Positions 7,747-15,632 of a stretch of DNA of 22,365 nucleotides are shown in pieces. Within the stretch, counting starts at the first letter, position 1; every line of letters begins with the position of its first letter. Made by a program: the position numbers and the translations under genes. Origin of the DNA: Alphaproteobacteria bacterium UBA5343 (lineage in GTDB: Bacteria; Pseudomonadota; Alphaproteobacteria; RF32; UBA5343); contig DHQH01000120.1 of assembly GCA_002410125.1 (NCBI GenBank), positions 1 to 22,365 of the forward strand. The letters run 5' to 3'. A model generated the notes under the pieces. The model saw nothing but the letters and a program-made list of their open reading frames with translations. It searched no databases and had not been told where the DNA came from.

Positions 7747-8850
7747 ATGCAATGTGGCATCGTTGGCCTACCAAATGTAGGTAAATCTACTTTATTTAAC
7801 GCTTTAACAGAAACTGTGGCAGCTCAAGCTGCTAACTATCCATTTTGCACTATTGAACCAAATGTTGGAAGGGTTGCGGTTCCTGATAATAGATTAGATG
7901 AGCTTGCAAAAATAGTAAAACCACAACAAACTATTCCAACCTATCTTGATGTTGTTGATATTGCGGGTCTTGTAAAAGGTGCTTCTAAGGGTGAGGGTTT
8001 GGGTAATAAATTCTTGGCTAATATTAGAGAAACTGATGCAATTATTCATGTTTTAAGATGTTTTGAAAATGATGACATTACTCATGTTGAGAATACTATT
8101 GATCCAATTAGAGATGCAGAAATTATTGAAACTGAGCTTTTAATTGCTGACCTTGAATCTATGGAAAAAAGAATTGATCCAATTAGAAAAAAAGCCAGAT
8201 CTGGCGATAAGGAATCAAAAGAAAAATTAGCTATCATGGAACCTGTTATAGAGGCTTTACAAAATGGTAAACCTGCAATCTCTGCTAAACCATCAGATGA
8301 TGATAAAGAAGCTTTAAAACAATTTAGAATGCTTCAATTATTATCATCAAAGCCTGTTTTATATGTTTGTAATGTTGATGAAGATTCTACAGTTACTGGT
8401 AATGAATATTCTAAAAGAGTTGAAGAAAAAGCTAAAGCTGAGGGAAATTCATCAATCATAATTTCTGCTGCTATTGAAGAAGAAATTTCAAAATTAGAAA
8501 GTAATGACGATAAAAAAGAATTCTTAGAAGCATTAGGGTTAGAGGAAACTGGACTGGCTAGAATTATTCGAGCAGGATATTCTCTATTAGATCTTAAAAC
8601 ATATTTCACAGCAGGTGTAAAAGAGGTAAGAGCTTGGACATTTAAAAATGGCTTTACGGCTCCACAATGTGCAGGTGTTATTCATACCGATTTTGAAAAA
8701 GGCTTTATCCGATCAGAAACTATAGCTTATAATGACTTTATTACTAATAATGGTGAGCAAGGTGCTAAAGAAGCAGGAAAAATGAGAGCTGAAGGTAAAA
8801 CCTATATTATGCAAGATGGTGATATTTGCCATTTCTTATTTAATAACTAG
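7747..8850 (+). CDS. ychF: Ribosome-binding ATPase YchF (Obg family)
   Basis: P-loop ATPase of the Obg family that binds ribosomes and takes part in translation and stress control. Visible: GLPNVGKST (P-loop), the switch region ending VDIAGLVKGASKGEGLGN, HVLRCFEND, the helical insert near 130-200, and a C-terminal TGS domain (YFTAGVKEVRAWTF, then the HTDFEKGFIRSE ending). The length is 367 residues. The frame is open from a GTG at 7720, but the ATG at 7747 gives the conserved MQCGIVGLPNVGKS start and has AAGGA 8 bases upstream. trmL follows after 12 bases. Confidence 0.97.
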   Translation: MQCGIVGLPNVGKSTLFNALTETVAAQAANYPFCTIEPNVGRVAVPDNRLDELAKIVKPQQTIPTYLDVVDIAGLVKGASKGEGLGNKFLANIRETDAIIHVLRCFENDDITHVENTIDPIRDAEIIETELLIADLESMEKRIDPIRKKARSGDKESKEKLAIMEPVIEALQNGKPAISAKPSDDDKEALKQFRMLQLLSSKPVLYVCNVDEDSTVTGNEYSKRVEEKAKAEGNSSIIISAAIEEEISKLESNDDKKEFLEALGLEETGLARIIRAGYSLLDLKTYFTAGVKEVRAWTFKNGFTAPQCAGVIHTDFEKGFIRSETIAYNDFITNNGEQGAKEAGKMRAEGKTYIMQDGDICHFLFNN

Positions 8851-8862
8851 AAAGTAACCCTG

Positions 8863-9327
8863 ATGAGATTATGTCTTTTCCAACCTGATATTCCTCAAAA
8901 CACTGGTACCTTATTAAGGCTTGGTGCTTGTCTTGATATTGGAGTGGACATAATTGAGCCTTGCGGCTTTATCTTTGATGATAAAAAAGTCAAAAGAGCA
9001 GTTATGGATTATATGGATAAGGTAGATTGTAAAAGACATCATTCTTGGGAAGATTTTTTATCATATAGAAAAGAAAACCCTGAACAATATGGTCGTATAA
9101 TCTTACTTTCAACCAAAGCATCTACCAATTTTACCAAATTTGAATATAGGGAGAATGATTTATTACTCTTAGGTCGTGAATCTGCAGGTGTTCCAGATGA
9201 AGTTCATAATTTTGCTGATGGCAAGGTAATAATCCCTATGAATGAAAATGCCAGATCTATAAATGTTGCAATATCTGGTGCAATGGTCTTATCAGAAGCC
9301 ATGAGACAAATAGGATTATTTAAATAA
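8863..9327 (+). CDS. trmL: tRNA (cytidine/uridine-34 2'-O)-methyltransferase
   Basis: SPOUT-class enzyme that methylates the 2'-OH of the wobble base in tRNA-Leu isoacceptors. The trefoil-knot motifs are present: LFQPDIPQNTGTLLRLGACL at the start, LLLGRESAGVPDEV in the middle, and PMNENARSINVAISGAMVLSEA at the end. The length of 154 residues is normal. It follows ychF after 12 bases and has no clear ribosome site, so it is probably translated by coupling. It ends 2 bases before the convergent exported-protein gene. Confidence 0.94.
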   Translation: MRLCLFQPDIPQNTGTLLRLGACLDIGVDIIEPCGFIFDDKKVKRAVMDYMDKVDCKRHHSWEDFLSYRKENPEQYGRIILLSTKASTNFTKFEYRENDLLLLGRESAGVPDEVHNFADGKVIIPMNENARSINVAISGAMVLSEAMRQIGLFK

Positions 9328-9329
9328 TT

Positions 9330-10091
9330 CTATCTATCTTTAAGCATCCTGTTTTTCCAAGCCTCATATTCTGCAGCTTTCTTTTCTGTCCAAATCCTAT
9401 ACTTTTCTTTAGCACTTATTTGTGTGCTAGAACCATTTTCTACAGTTTTAGCTCTTTCCTTCAGTTCTTTATCTAGTGCTTTCTTTTCTGCAAGTATTTC
9501 CTTATTATATTTTTCTAATAACTCTTTTGCTTCTTCTGGATTATCCTTAAATCTAGCTCTAATAGCCATCATCATTTTTTCTTCTTGAATAATCTTAGCA
9601 TCAAGACCTATAAATATACTCTTACCTAAAGAAGTGTTAATATGTTCTTCTCTAATACACTTACCGCCAGAGCTTGTTACAGTTGTAGAAGTCTTGCCCC
9701 TATAAATAGTGAATTTTTTAGCTAGTTTCTCATATATATCATCATAGCTTTTACCTTTTGACACCTCACTTTGATAATAAAACAACATTGTCTGCTCAGT
9801 TGTATTACCAGTAGAAAAATCTCGGCTATAATCACTATTAACCAATCTTCCTATCATAACTGCCACAGCAAAATCATCTGCTTCTTCTTTAGAAAACTCC
9901 ATAGCTTTATAGCTTTTTAAAAACTCTTTAGCAGAATATGTTTTTTTCACTCTTTTATCATTATTTTCTGATTGCTCAGCATCATTATCATTTAACTGTG
10001 TCTTATTATTAGCCAAAGCCCCTGTTGCTATCAAAGTAACTAAAGCTCCAAATACTGCCTTCCTTATTCCTGTTTTAATCTCATTTTTCAT
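9330..10091 (-). CDS. Secreted coiled-coil protein of unknown function
   Basis: Not recognised. Residues 1-27 form a Sec signal peptide: basic start KNEIKTGIRK, hydrophobic core, and cleavage site ALA before NN. The mature part is highly charged. The middle (about 50-150) is mixed, with a single Cys in GGKCIREE. The C-terminal 80 residues are Lys/Glu/Ala-rich with long helices (ELLEKYNKEILAEKKALDKE) and probably form a coiled coil. The export signal puts it in the periplasm or outside. It converges with trmL with 2 bases between stops and has no partner downstream. A paralogue search could show whether it belongs to a lineage-specific exported family. Confidence 0.7.
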   Translation of the reverse strand: MKNEIKTGIRKAVFGALVTLIATGALANNKTQLNDNDAEQSENNDKRVKKTYSAKEFLKSYKAMEFSKEEADDFAVAVMIGRLVNSDYSRDFSTGNTTEQTMLFYYQSEVSKGKSYDDIYEKLAKKFTIYRGKTSTTVTSSGGKCIREEHINTSLGKSIFIGLDAKIIQEEKMMMAIRARFKDNPEEAKELLEKYNKEILAEKKALDKELKERAKTVENGSSTQISAKEKYRIWTEKKAAEYEAWKNRMLKDR

Positions 10092-10209
10092 TTATATAAC
10101 CTAAATTATTACGATATTAATGCCTTATCATATCACAAATCACTAATTATAGCAAATTTGAAAAAATTAATTGAAATTACTAGAATAATCTGAAGGGTTT
10201 TGTGCAATT

Positions 10210-10247
10210 GCTAAGTAAAAGAGTAAACAACTTTACTTTTTTATCTG
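10210..10247 (+). repeat. Hairpin repeat, copy 1
   Basis: Begins GCTAAGTAAAAG and ends TTTTATCTG. The core is AGTAAA-CAAC-TTTACT, and the flanking A's and T's extend the stem to about 13 pairs with G-U pairs. It aligns without gaps to copy 2 over 38 bases. The upstream bases from 10189 (TCTGAAG, TTTTGTGC) belong to the dispersed repeat also seen at 7617-7645. Confidence 0.65.
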
Positions 10248-10355
10248 TAAAATCAATGATAGCTTATATTTCAAAAACTTTAATAAAAGTGCATTGAAAT
10301 ATTATAGCTGAATTGGTGCATTAACCTCTAATTTACCTATGAAGATGATGAAACC

Positions 10356-10393
10356 GCTAAGTAAAATAAACAACAACTTGTTTGTTTTATCTG
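10356..10393 (+). repeat. Hairpin repeat, copy 2
   Basis: Same 38-base frame as copy 1: GCTAAGTAAAAT, then AAACAA-CAAC-TTGTTT, then GTTTTATCTG. The loop and flanks are identical, while the stem differs at three positions, each matched by the compensating change on the other arm. The outer G-U pair has also become U-G. Confidence 0.65.
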
Positions 10394-10480
10394 CAAGGTC
10401 ATAGTAATATATTAACAAACAGAGGAAGCGATAGCAACGAATGTGAGTTTAGATACCTATGAGAGTGCAAAAGACGAAGA

Positions 10481-10552
10481 TTATATAAAACGAATTGCTC
10501 TTTTAAGCAACTCATCTCTACCCGGCTGAAAATTCTCTTTAATCCAATAATC
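10481..10552 (-). other. C-terminal continuation of cca beyond an in-frame TAG
   Basis: Reading on past the TAG at 10553-10555 in the same frame gives 23 codons, DYWIKENFQP followed by GRDELLKRAI and RFI, then TAA at 10481-10483. This resembles the normal end of alphaproteobacterial CCA enzymes (aromatic D/E-x-W-I, then N-F-x-P, then ELL). The stretch is therefore former or still-used coding sequence, not spacer. Confidence 0.7.
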
Positions 10553-11710
10553 CTAAAGAACCCCTATTACTCGTCCAACTTTGGTTCCCTTCGGAATTCC
10601 TTGAGCAATTAAATCTTTACCGCCAATTGGAAATTCTTTTGCTTCAAAATCATAAGCATATTTAATCATATTTTTCACATCTTCGATTTTCAAATCTCTT
10701 TTTCGAGATGCTTGTTTACAATAAATATCAATAAACATTTTTTTTGGATTTTTATAAAGAAACTTATTAACAGATTTAATATTTGAGAAATTATATCTCT
10801 TACCTTTAGCTAATGCTATAATTCTTTGTTTCTCATCTTTTGAAACCCTAAATCTTTTTGCTAAACTATCTGCTAAATCTTCATCGGCATTAACCAAAAC
10901 CGCTAATCGTCTAATCGCACTTCTTTTCAAACCCAACCCTATTTTATTTTCTAATCTCACCAATCTACTAAGGTCATAAGCAGGCTTAGCCTCTGGCAAG
11001 AAATAGTCCATAACTCCACTTCTTCTCATCAATTTTATCGCTTTTACTGGATCATCTAACCTTAGGATTTTGAAGAACTCCATTCTAACCCTCTCATTTG
11101 ATAGCTTTACAATCTTATCTGCATTTTCAACACAAGCCCTAAGTGATTTCTTATCCGCTTTATCGCTCGCATATTTTGCATAGAATCTAAAAAACCTCAG
11201 AATTCTCACATAATCTTCTTCAACTCTTTGCTTAGGATTACCAATAAATCTAATCCTACCATTCATCAAATCATCATATCCATTATGATAATCAAAAACA
11301 TTACCATCAATATCTGAATAAATCGCATTTATGGTCAAATCACGCCTTGCCGCATCAACTTCCCAGCTATCAGTATATTTAATTTTCGCATGTCGTCCAT
11401 CTGTATAAACATCTTCTCTAAGTGTAGTTATCTCGATGCATTTACCCTTAACAACCACCCCAATAGTTCCATGTTTAACTCCTATTGGCACAGTTTTATA
11501 ACCATAATCATCAAAAATTTCGATTAATTCCTGAGCTGACAAATCCGTTGCAATATCAATATCTTCATTTTTATATCCCATCAAAGCATCACGAACAAAG
11601 CCCCCAACAAATCTTGCTACACCACCATTTTTTGCAATAATGTCAAAGACCACTGAGATTTCATTCAGATCTATAAATTTTGATAACTCTATCTTTTGAT
11701 TAACAATCAT
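10553..11710 (-). CDS. cca: CCA tRNA nucleotidyltransferase (poly(A) polymerase family), possibly shortened
   Basis: Adds or repairs the 3' CCA of tRNAs. The nucleotidyltransferase head shows GGFVRD (36-41), the metal-binding EDIDIAT with Asp50 and Asp52, and the ARRDLTINAI motif (121-130). The RNA-binding neck has RVEEDYVRILRFFRF (162-176). The C-terminus carries GKDLIAQGIPKGTKVGRVIG. The annotated frame stops at TAG 10553, giving 385 residues, but a family-like ending continues in frame for 23 more codons to 10481, giving 409 residues with the TAG read through. The enzyme core is intact, so it may work despite the shorter end. It starts 7 bases after the DUF1285 stop with AAGG upstream; DUF1285 beside cca is a usual alphaproteobacterial pairing. 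Confidence 0.93.
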   Translation of the reverse strand: MIVNQKIELSKFIDLNEISVVFDIIAKNGGVARFVGGFVRDALMGYKNEDIDIATDLSAQELIEIFDDYGYKTVPIGVKHGTIGVVVKGKCIEITTLREDVYTDGRHAKIKYTDSWEVDAARRDLTINAIYSDIDGNVFDYHNGYDDLMNGRIRFIGNPKQRVEEDYVRILRFFRFYAKYASDKADKKSLRACVENADKIVKLSNERVRMEFFKILRLDDPVKAIKLMRRSGVMDYFLPEAKPAYDLSRLVRLENKIGLGLKRSAIRRLAVLVNADEDLADSLAKRFRVSKDEKQRIIALAKGKRYNFSNIKSVNKFLYKNPKKMFIDIYCKQASRKRDLKIEDVKNMIKYAYDFEAKEFPIGGKDLIAQGIPKGTKVGRVIGVL

Positions 11711-11717
11711 TAAAAAC

Positions 11718-12179
11718 TTACCTTAATAGGAAAAAATTATTACTACTCCAGACCCCGCAAATACCATTTGCACAATCATGTTCATACTCAACTAAGTCAA
11801 ACAAATCATACACAACTAATTTAGAAAGTCTAGCCTCCATATTTTCACCAAAGATAATATAATATCTTTCTTGTTTTTCTTCAATTTTTTTTACGATTTT
11901 TGCACCATCATCAAGAGTTATTATCCTATCTGTACACGTCCTAAAACTAAGTACTTGCTCTTGCCCATCTCCAGCCCTATAACACTCTGCTACCACAAAA
12001 GGAGCATCTTCTACAATAATGTCTTTTCTCTCTTTATCAAAAAGCAAAAAATAACTTCCATCATCATCTCTTCTTAAAAATGCCGATAAAAAACAAACCA
12101 GTTCTTTCTCATTAACCATATTTCCCAAATAAAACCAGTTACCATTCTTATCAATTCTAAATTCTACATTCGTCATCAT
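11718..12179 (-). CDS. DUF1285 family protein
   Basis: Matches the DUF1285 pattern by eye: FRIDKNGNWFYLGN near the start, FLSAFLRRDDDGSYFLL, VEDAPFVVAE, the LSFRTCTDRII block, and the ending CGVWSSNNFFLLR. The length of 153 residues is a little short for the family. The function is not established; the fold is compact, cytosolic, and has no signal peptide. It is the first gene of a two-gene unit with cca, as in many alphaproteobacteria. Either of two adjacent ATG codons (12179 or 12176) may start it. Confidence 0.85.
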   Translation of the reverse strand: MMTNVEFRIDKNGNWFYLGNMVNEKELVCFLSAFLRRDDDGSYFLLFDKERKDIIVEDAPFVVAECYRAGDGQEQVLSFRTCTDRIITLDDGAKIVKKIEEKQERYYIIFGENMEARLSKLVVYDLFDLVEYEHDCANGICGVWSSNNFFLLR

Positions 12180-12291
12180 ATCTCAAAACTCTACACCAAT
12201 TATCACGAAACAACCTTGATTTTTACTGGATTTAATCACTATTTTTAAATATTCACCCCCTTTTAACTCGTAAAATAATAATAAATTAATA

Positions 12292-12321
12292 AATATCATT
12301 TACTATTGAAATAATGATATT
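12292..12321. promoter_or_regulatory. Perfect inverted repeat before the ialB-like gene
   Basis: AATATCATT (12292-12300) and AATGATATT (12313-12321) are perfect 9-base arms with 12 bases between them. The right arm ends 8 bases before AAGGA, the ribosome site of the next gene. It could be an operator, or a leader hairpin beside the ribosome site. Confidence 0.45.
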
Positions 12322-12340
12322 AAAAACCAAGGATATAAAT

Positions 12341-12853
12341 ATGAATAAAAAACTATTTTTTATTACGATTTTCTCATTATTTTTAATGACTTATACAGCT
12401 AAAGCTAATGACGTTAAAATCATTGGAGAATATGATGATTGGGTAGCCTATAGCTATATCGATACCACAGGAAAAATCTGCTATATGGCCTCAACCCCAA
12501 AAAAAGAAGAGGGTAAATACACCAAAAGAGGCGATATTTATGCCCTTGTTACTCACAGATTAACCAATAACAGTTTTGATACTGTAAGCATCGTATCTGG
12601 ATATGAGCATAAAAAAGGCTCACAATTAAAACTTAGAATTGGCAAAAAAGATTTTAATATGTTCACCCAAAAAGATAGAGCTTGGGCACCTAGTGAATCA
12701 ATTGATAAATCCATCGTAAATGCTATGAAAAACGGTTATAAAATGATAGTCCACGGAGAATCAGTTAGAGGAACTAAAACCAGAGACACTTACTCTCTAA
12801 AGGGATTCACAAATGCTTATAAAGCTATCAATGATGCTTGCCCTAAAATATAA
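12341..12853 (+). CDS. Invasion-associated locus B (IalB) family periplasmic protein
   Basis: A secreted protein of 170 residues. Residues 1-22 are a signal peptide (NKK, hydrophobic core, AKA before ND). The mature part shows the IalB pattern: DDWVAYSY in place of the DW start, GKICYMAS with Cys47, a beta-rich core, GSQLKLRIGKKDF, then GTKTRDTYSLKGFTNAYKAINDAC with a second Cys. These two cysteines probably form a disulphide. IalB proteins are periplasmic or outer-surface proteins, linked to erythrocyte invasion in Bartonella but widespread in free-living alphaproteobacteria. The ATG at 12341 is chosen over 12314 because AAGGA lies 7 bases before it and it starts the signal peptide. A terminator follows. 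Confidence 0.85.
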   Translation: MNKKLFFITIFSLFLMTYTAKANDVKIIGEYDDWVAYSYIDTTGKICYMASTPKKEEGKYTKRGDIYALVTHRLTNNSFDTVSIVSGYEHKKGSQLKLRIGKKDFNMFTQKDRAWAPSESIDKSIVNAMKNGYKMIVHGESVRGTKTRDTYSLKGFTNAYKAINDACPKI

Positions 12854-12864
12854 ATAAGCACAAG

Positions 12865-12895
12865 AAAAGGGAGCGAATTGCCCTCACTCCCTTTT
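12865..12895 (+). terminator. Intrinsic terminator of the ialB-like gene
   Basis: AAAAGGGAG (12865-12873) pairs with CTCCCTTTT (12887-12895) across 13 bases; the 3' arm ends in four T. It starts 12 bases after the stop codon. The following 238 bases to rlmN hold only three copies of TACTCTAA (12901, 12943, 12953) and no gene. Confidence 0.85.
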
Positions 12896-13133
12896 CAAAA
12901 TACTCTAAGAAACACTTTACTACAAAATAATCTTTTTTCAACTACTCTAAATTACTCTAATAGCTTATGTTTAGTTCCCAGAAAACAAAGCCAAAATATA
13001 AAAGATCAACTCAAACTAACCCTTTACAAAGCTATAAAAAAGATATATTACAGCTCATAAATCTTTAACAATAAAATAATATTAATCCCATAGACTCGAC
13101 CAGTAAAGTTGTTTTTAGATAAGGACCCAAACA

Positions 13134-14189
13134 GTGGATAACTTAATAGGACTCGACAAACTAGAATTACAATCAATCTTAGCTGAATTAGGTGAAAAAC
13201 CATTTCGAGCTAAACAAATTTGGCATCTTATCTATAATCAAGGTAAAACTGATATAAATGATTTTACAACCCTTTCAAAATCATTAAGGGAAAAATTATC
13301 AAAACATTTTACTGTTAAAAGACCAGAAATTATTAAAGAACTAACCTCAACTGATAAAACCAGAAAATGGCTTTTAGGTTTTGATGATAAAAGAAAAGTC
13401 GAAACCGTATATATCCCAGAAGACGATAGAGGTGCTGTTTGCATTTCTACTCAAATTGGCTGTGCTGTAGGTTGTACATTTTGCAACACAGGCTCTCAAA
13501 AACTTGAGCGAAACCTAAACACAGCCGAAATTGTATCTCAATTTATGACCGCTCGTGATTCCTATGGTGAGTGGCCATCTCCAATTGATGAAACCAGATA
13601 TTTATCAAATATCGTTGTTATGGGTATGGGTGAGCCTTTACATAATCTAAAAAACACAATTAAAGCTCTAAAAATATTAACTGATGGTGATGGTATTGCT
13701 ATTTCTAAAAGAAGAATTACCCTATCCACCTCAGGTATCACCCCTCACATCACAACTATTGCTAAAGAAGTGGGGTGTAAACTAGCACTTAGTCTTCATG
13801 CTCCAAACAATGAGATTAGAGATCACATCATGCCAATTAATAAAAAATACCCTCTAGAAGGTGTTTTAGATGCATGCAAAGAATATCAAAAAATCACCGG
13901 TGGCAGACAGTATATAACCTTTGAATATCTAATGCTAAAAGGCATAAATGACAAACCCGAACATGCCAGAGAAATAGCAAAAGAAATCAAAAAAAGAAAA
14001 ATAGGTGCAAAATTTAATCTAATTCCATTTAACCCTTGGTCTGGATGTGATTATCAAACTTCACCAAAATCAACTATTATAAAATTCTCTCAAATATTAG
14101 AAAGTGAAGGCTTTGCAGCCCCTATCAGAGTATCAAAAGGACAAGATATTATGGCTGCTTGCGGACAATTAAAATCTAAAAATCAATAA
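13134..14189 (+). CDS. rlmN: Dual-specificity 23S rRNA A2503/tRNA A37 C2-methyltransferase
   Basis: Radical SAM enzyme that methylates A2503 of 23S rRNA and A37 of some tRNAs. The iron-sulphur motif CAVGCTFC (Cys110, 114 and 117) is present, with the GMGEPLHN SAM-binding segment, ITLSTSGI, LALSLHAPNN, and Cys343 in MAACGQL, the cysteine that carries the methyl group. The N-terminal region KPFRAKQIWHLIY is the RNA-binding domain. The length of 351 residues is normal. It starts with GTG at 13134, supported by AAGGA 8 bases upstream. It ends before a separate promoter and the small unknown gene. Confidence 0.96.
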   Translation: MDNLIGLDKLELQSILAELGEKPFRAKQIWHLIYNQGKTDINDFTTLSKSLREKLSKHFTVKRPEIIKELTSTDKTRKWLLGFDDKRKVETVYIPEDDRGAVCISTQIGCAVGCTFCNTGSQKLERNLNTAEIVSQFMTARDSYGEWPSPIDETRYLSNIVVMGMGEPLHNLKNTIKALKILTDGDGIAISKRRITLSTSGITPHITTIAKEVGCKLALSLHAPNNEIRDHIMPINKKYPLEGVLDACKEYQKITGGRQYITFEYLMLKGINDKPEHAREIAKEIKKRKIGAKFNLIPFNPWSGCDYQTSPKSTIIKFSQILESEGFAAPIRVSKGQDIMAACGQLKSKNQ

Positions 14190-14192
14190 TAA

Positions 14193-14221
14193 TTGACTCT
14201 TAGTCTCTGTTTTTGTATATT
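14193..14221 (+). promoter_or_regulatory. Sigma-70-type promoter before the 14256 gene
   Basis: TTGACT (14193-14198), a 17-base spacer and TATATT (14216-14221) lie directly after the rlmN stop and 35 bases before the next start codon. This is one of the best core-promoter matches in the window. Confidence 0.6.
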
Positions 14222-14255
14222 TGTCCAAACAGCTGTATTTGAGTAGGGGGACAAT

Positions 14256-14696
14256 ATGCCTTTAAATTTAAAAGAAAATACCGATTTAGTGACAATACAA
14301 AAACAATGGGATGAGTTTCATAAAACCAAAAAAACTAAAATCACTAAAACCCATTTACAAGATTCTAACAATCAAAAAATCCAAGGCATAAAAATTTTTT
14401 TAGAAACAGGCTCTTTTGTTGATACAGGATCGATAATCTTATTAAACAGAAAAGAAGAATTAAATATCGATGATTTAATTGCAGCAGCTAATCACTTGTC
14501 AAGCAATGGTAGAAACATTGAATCGGGAGCATTCAACTTTGCAGAATTAAAATGGGCAAGACAAAGATGGTGCAAGTTCTCAAAAATTACCAACACCCCA
14601 CATATTTCAAAAGCCTATAAACCAAAAACTCCAAAAATTACAACTAATTTTATGGCTCTTAACCCTAGTAGAACTAGCTATTCAACAACCCAATAA
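14256..14696 (+). CDS. Small basic protein of unknown function
   Basis: Not recognised. A soluble protein of 146 residues with no signal peptide. The charged N-terminus (about 1-45, many Lys and Thr) leads to a compact middle part: IKIFLETGSFVDTGSIILL, a helix IDDLIAAANHL, and FNFAELKWARQRWCKF with two tryptophans. The last 35 residues are Lys/Pro/Thr-rich and probably disordered. It has its own promoter (14193-14221) and a strong ribosome site (GGGGG before the ATG), so it is likely expressed. Its final 23 bases overlap the end of the convergent gloB. Confidence 0.65.
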   Translation: MPLNLKENTDLVTIQKQWDEFHKTKKTKITKTHLQDSNNQKIQGIKIFLETGSFVDTGSIILLNRKEELNIDDLIAAANHLSSNGRNIESGAFNFAELKWARQRWCKFSKITNTPHISKAYKPKTPKITTNFMALNPSRTSYSTTQ

Positions 14697-15435
14697 AAGC
14701 CTCTACAGAAGTAGCATTTGCCACTCCTATTTTATTTCTAAACTCTTTATCAAACACCCTCATATAGGGATTACATTTTTTTTCTTTACCAATCGTCGAT
14801 GGAATTGTCGGAAGCCCCTTTTGCTGTTTTTCTTTAGCTTCCATCACATAATTTACCAAATTCTGATTATCCCTATCTACATAAAGAGCAAAACTAGCAC
14901 AATGCATTGTATATTCATGCCCTGGATAAACTCTCACACTATCTGGCAACTGACTTAATTTTTCTAAGCTCTCACACATCTCTTCAGGAGTTCCCTCAAA
15001 CATTCCACCACATCCCAGCGAGAATAGAACATCACCTGTAAATATATCTTTCGATTCTTCAAAATAAAAAGCAATATGACCTTTCGTATGCCCCTCTATC
15101 TCAATAATTTTAGCCTTTGACTCCCCCAATAAAAACTCATCTTCAACTTCAATATTTATACCTGGTATACGAGCTGCATCTTTTTTATTACCAACAATTT
15201 TTGCACCTGTAATCTTTTGTAACTCAATATTTCCATCAGTATGATCATAATGATGATGCGTGTTTAAAATATAATCTAACTCTATACCTTTAGCTTCTAG
15301 AACTTTAACAATAGGAGTAACTTCTGATGGGTCAACAATTGCTGATTTACCAGTTTTTTCATCAACTAATAAATAGGCATAATTATTCATACTCCCTGCT
15401 CTACACAATATTATATCAACGCTTACTTTAGACAT
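14674..15435 (-). CDS. gloB: Hydroxyacylglutathione hydrolase (glyoxalase II)
   Basis: Hydrolyses S-lactoylglutathione to lactate and glutathione in methylglyoxal detoxification. A metallo-beta-lactamase fold with the metal motif THHHYDHTDG (His60, His62, Asp64, His65), then EGHTKGHIAFYF, FTGDVLFSLGCGGMFEGTPEEM with the bridging Asp, and YPGHEYT. The C-terminal glutathione-binding part includes NPYMR. The length of 253 residues is standard. GGGAAGG stands about 9 bases before the ATG. It converges with the small gene at 14256 and overlaps it by 23 bases, so the two mRNAs are complementary at their ends. Confidence 0.95.
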   Translation of the reverse strand: MSKVSVDIILCRAGSMNNYAYLLVDEKTGKSAIVDPSEVTPIVKVLEAKGIELDYILNTHHHYDHTDGNIELQKITGAKIVGNKKDAARIPGINIEVEDEFLLGESKAKIIEIEGHTKGHIAFYFEESKDIFTGDVLFSLGCGGMFEGTPEEMCESLEKLSQLPDSVRVYPGHEYTMHCASFALYVDRDNQNLVNYVMEAKEKQQKGLPTIPSTIGKEKKCNPYMRVFDKEFRNKIGVANATSVEAFIGLLNS

Positions 15436-15524
15436 TTATCCAAACCTTCCCTAAAAAATATATTTTATTTCTTATAGCATAAAATATCTACCAAAATCAA
15501 AATATAATATTGTTTATAAACCAG

Positions 15525-15589
15525 TCTGAAGGCTTTTACTTCAATAGAAGATAAAAACTAATAAAAATAAATTATAAATTAACTATTGA
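15525..15589 (+). repeat. Dispersed repeat copy with an inverted repeat
   Basis: TCTGAAGG then TTTT then CAATAGAAG (15525-15550) is a degenerate copy of the element at 7617-7645. Its TCAATAG (15541-15547) also faces CTATTGA (15583-15589), giving a 7-base inverted repeat across an A/T-rich loop, about 45 bases before the next gene. Confidence 0.5.
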
Positions 15590-15632
15590 TAGTATAAGAT
15601 GATGATAATTCTACTTATTTTAGGAGGGGAAA

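Larger units (their letters stand above)
10092..10480. other. Intergenic region with duplicated hairpin element
   Basis: This is the gap between the exported protein and the true end of the cca reading frame. It holds two structured repeat copies (10210-10247 and 10356-10393) and a TCTGAAG-type dispersed repeat at 10189-10218. No coding frame is supported here. The exported-protein promoter should lie close to 10092-10180 on the minus strand but is not distinct. Confidence 0.6.

Noticed and set aside
10384..10552. Possible structured RNA (such as RNase P or 6S) next to cca
   Set aside because: The right part is the continuation of the cca frame, and no conserved core of a known RNA class could be matched.
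10553..10555. Genome-wide reassignment of TAG to an amino acid
   Set aside because: rplY, ychF and flgB end in TAG at positions where the family normally ends, so TAG still works as a stop.
11871..12077. Plus-strand frame opposite the DUF1285 gene
   Set aside because: It is a shadow of the minus-strand gene; its product is Phe/Ile/Ser-rich with no ribosome site.
12878..13060. 60-codon plus-strand frame after the ialB-like gene
   Set aside because: It begins inside the terminator stem, has no ribosome site, and its product is low-complexity and unlike a protein.
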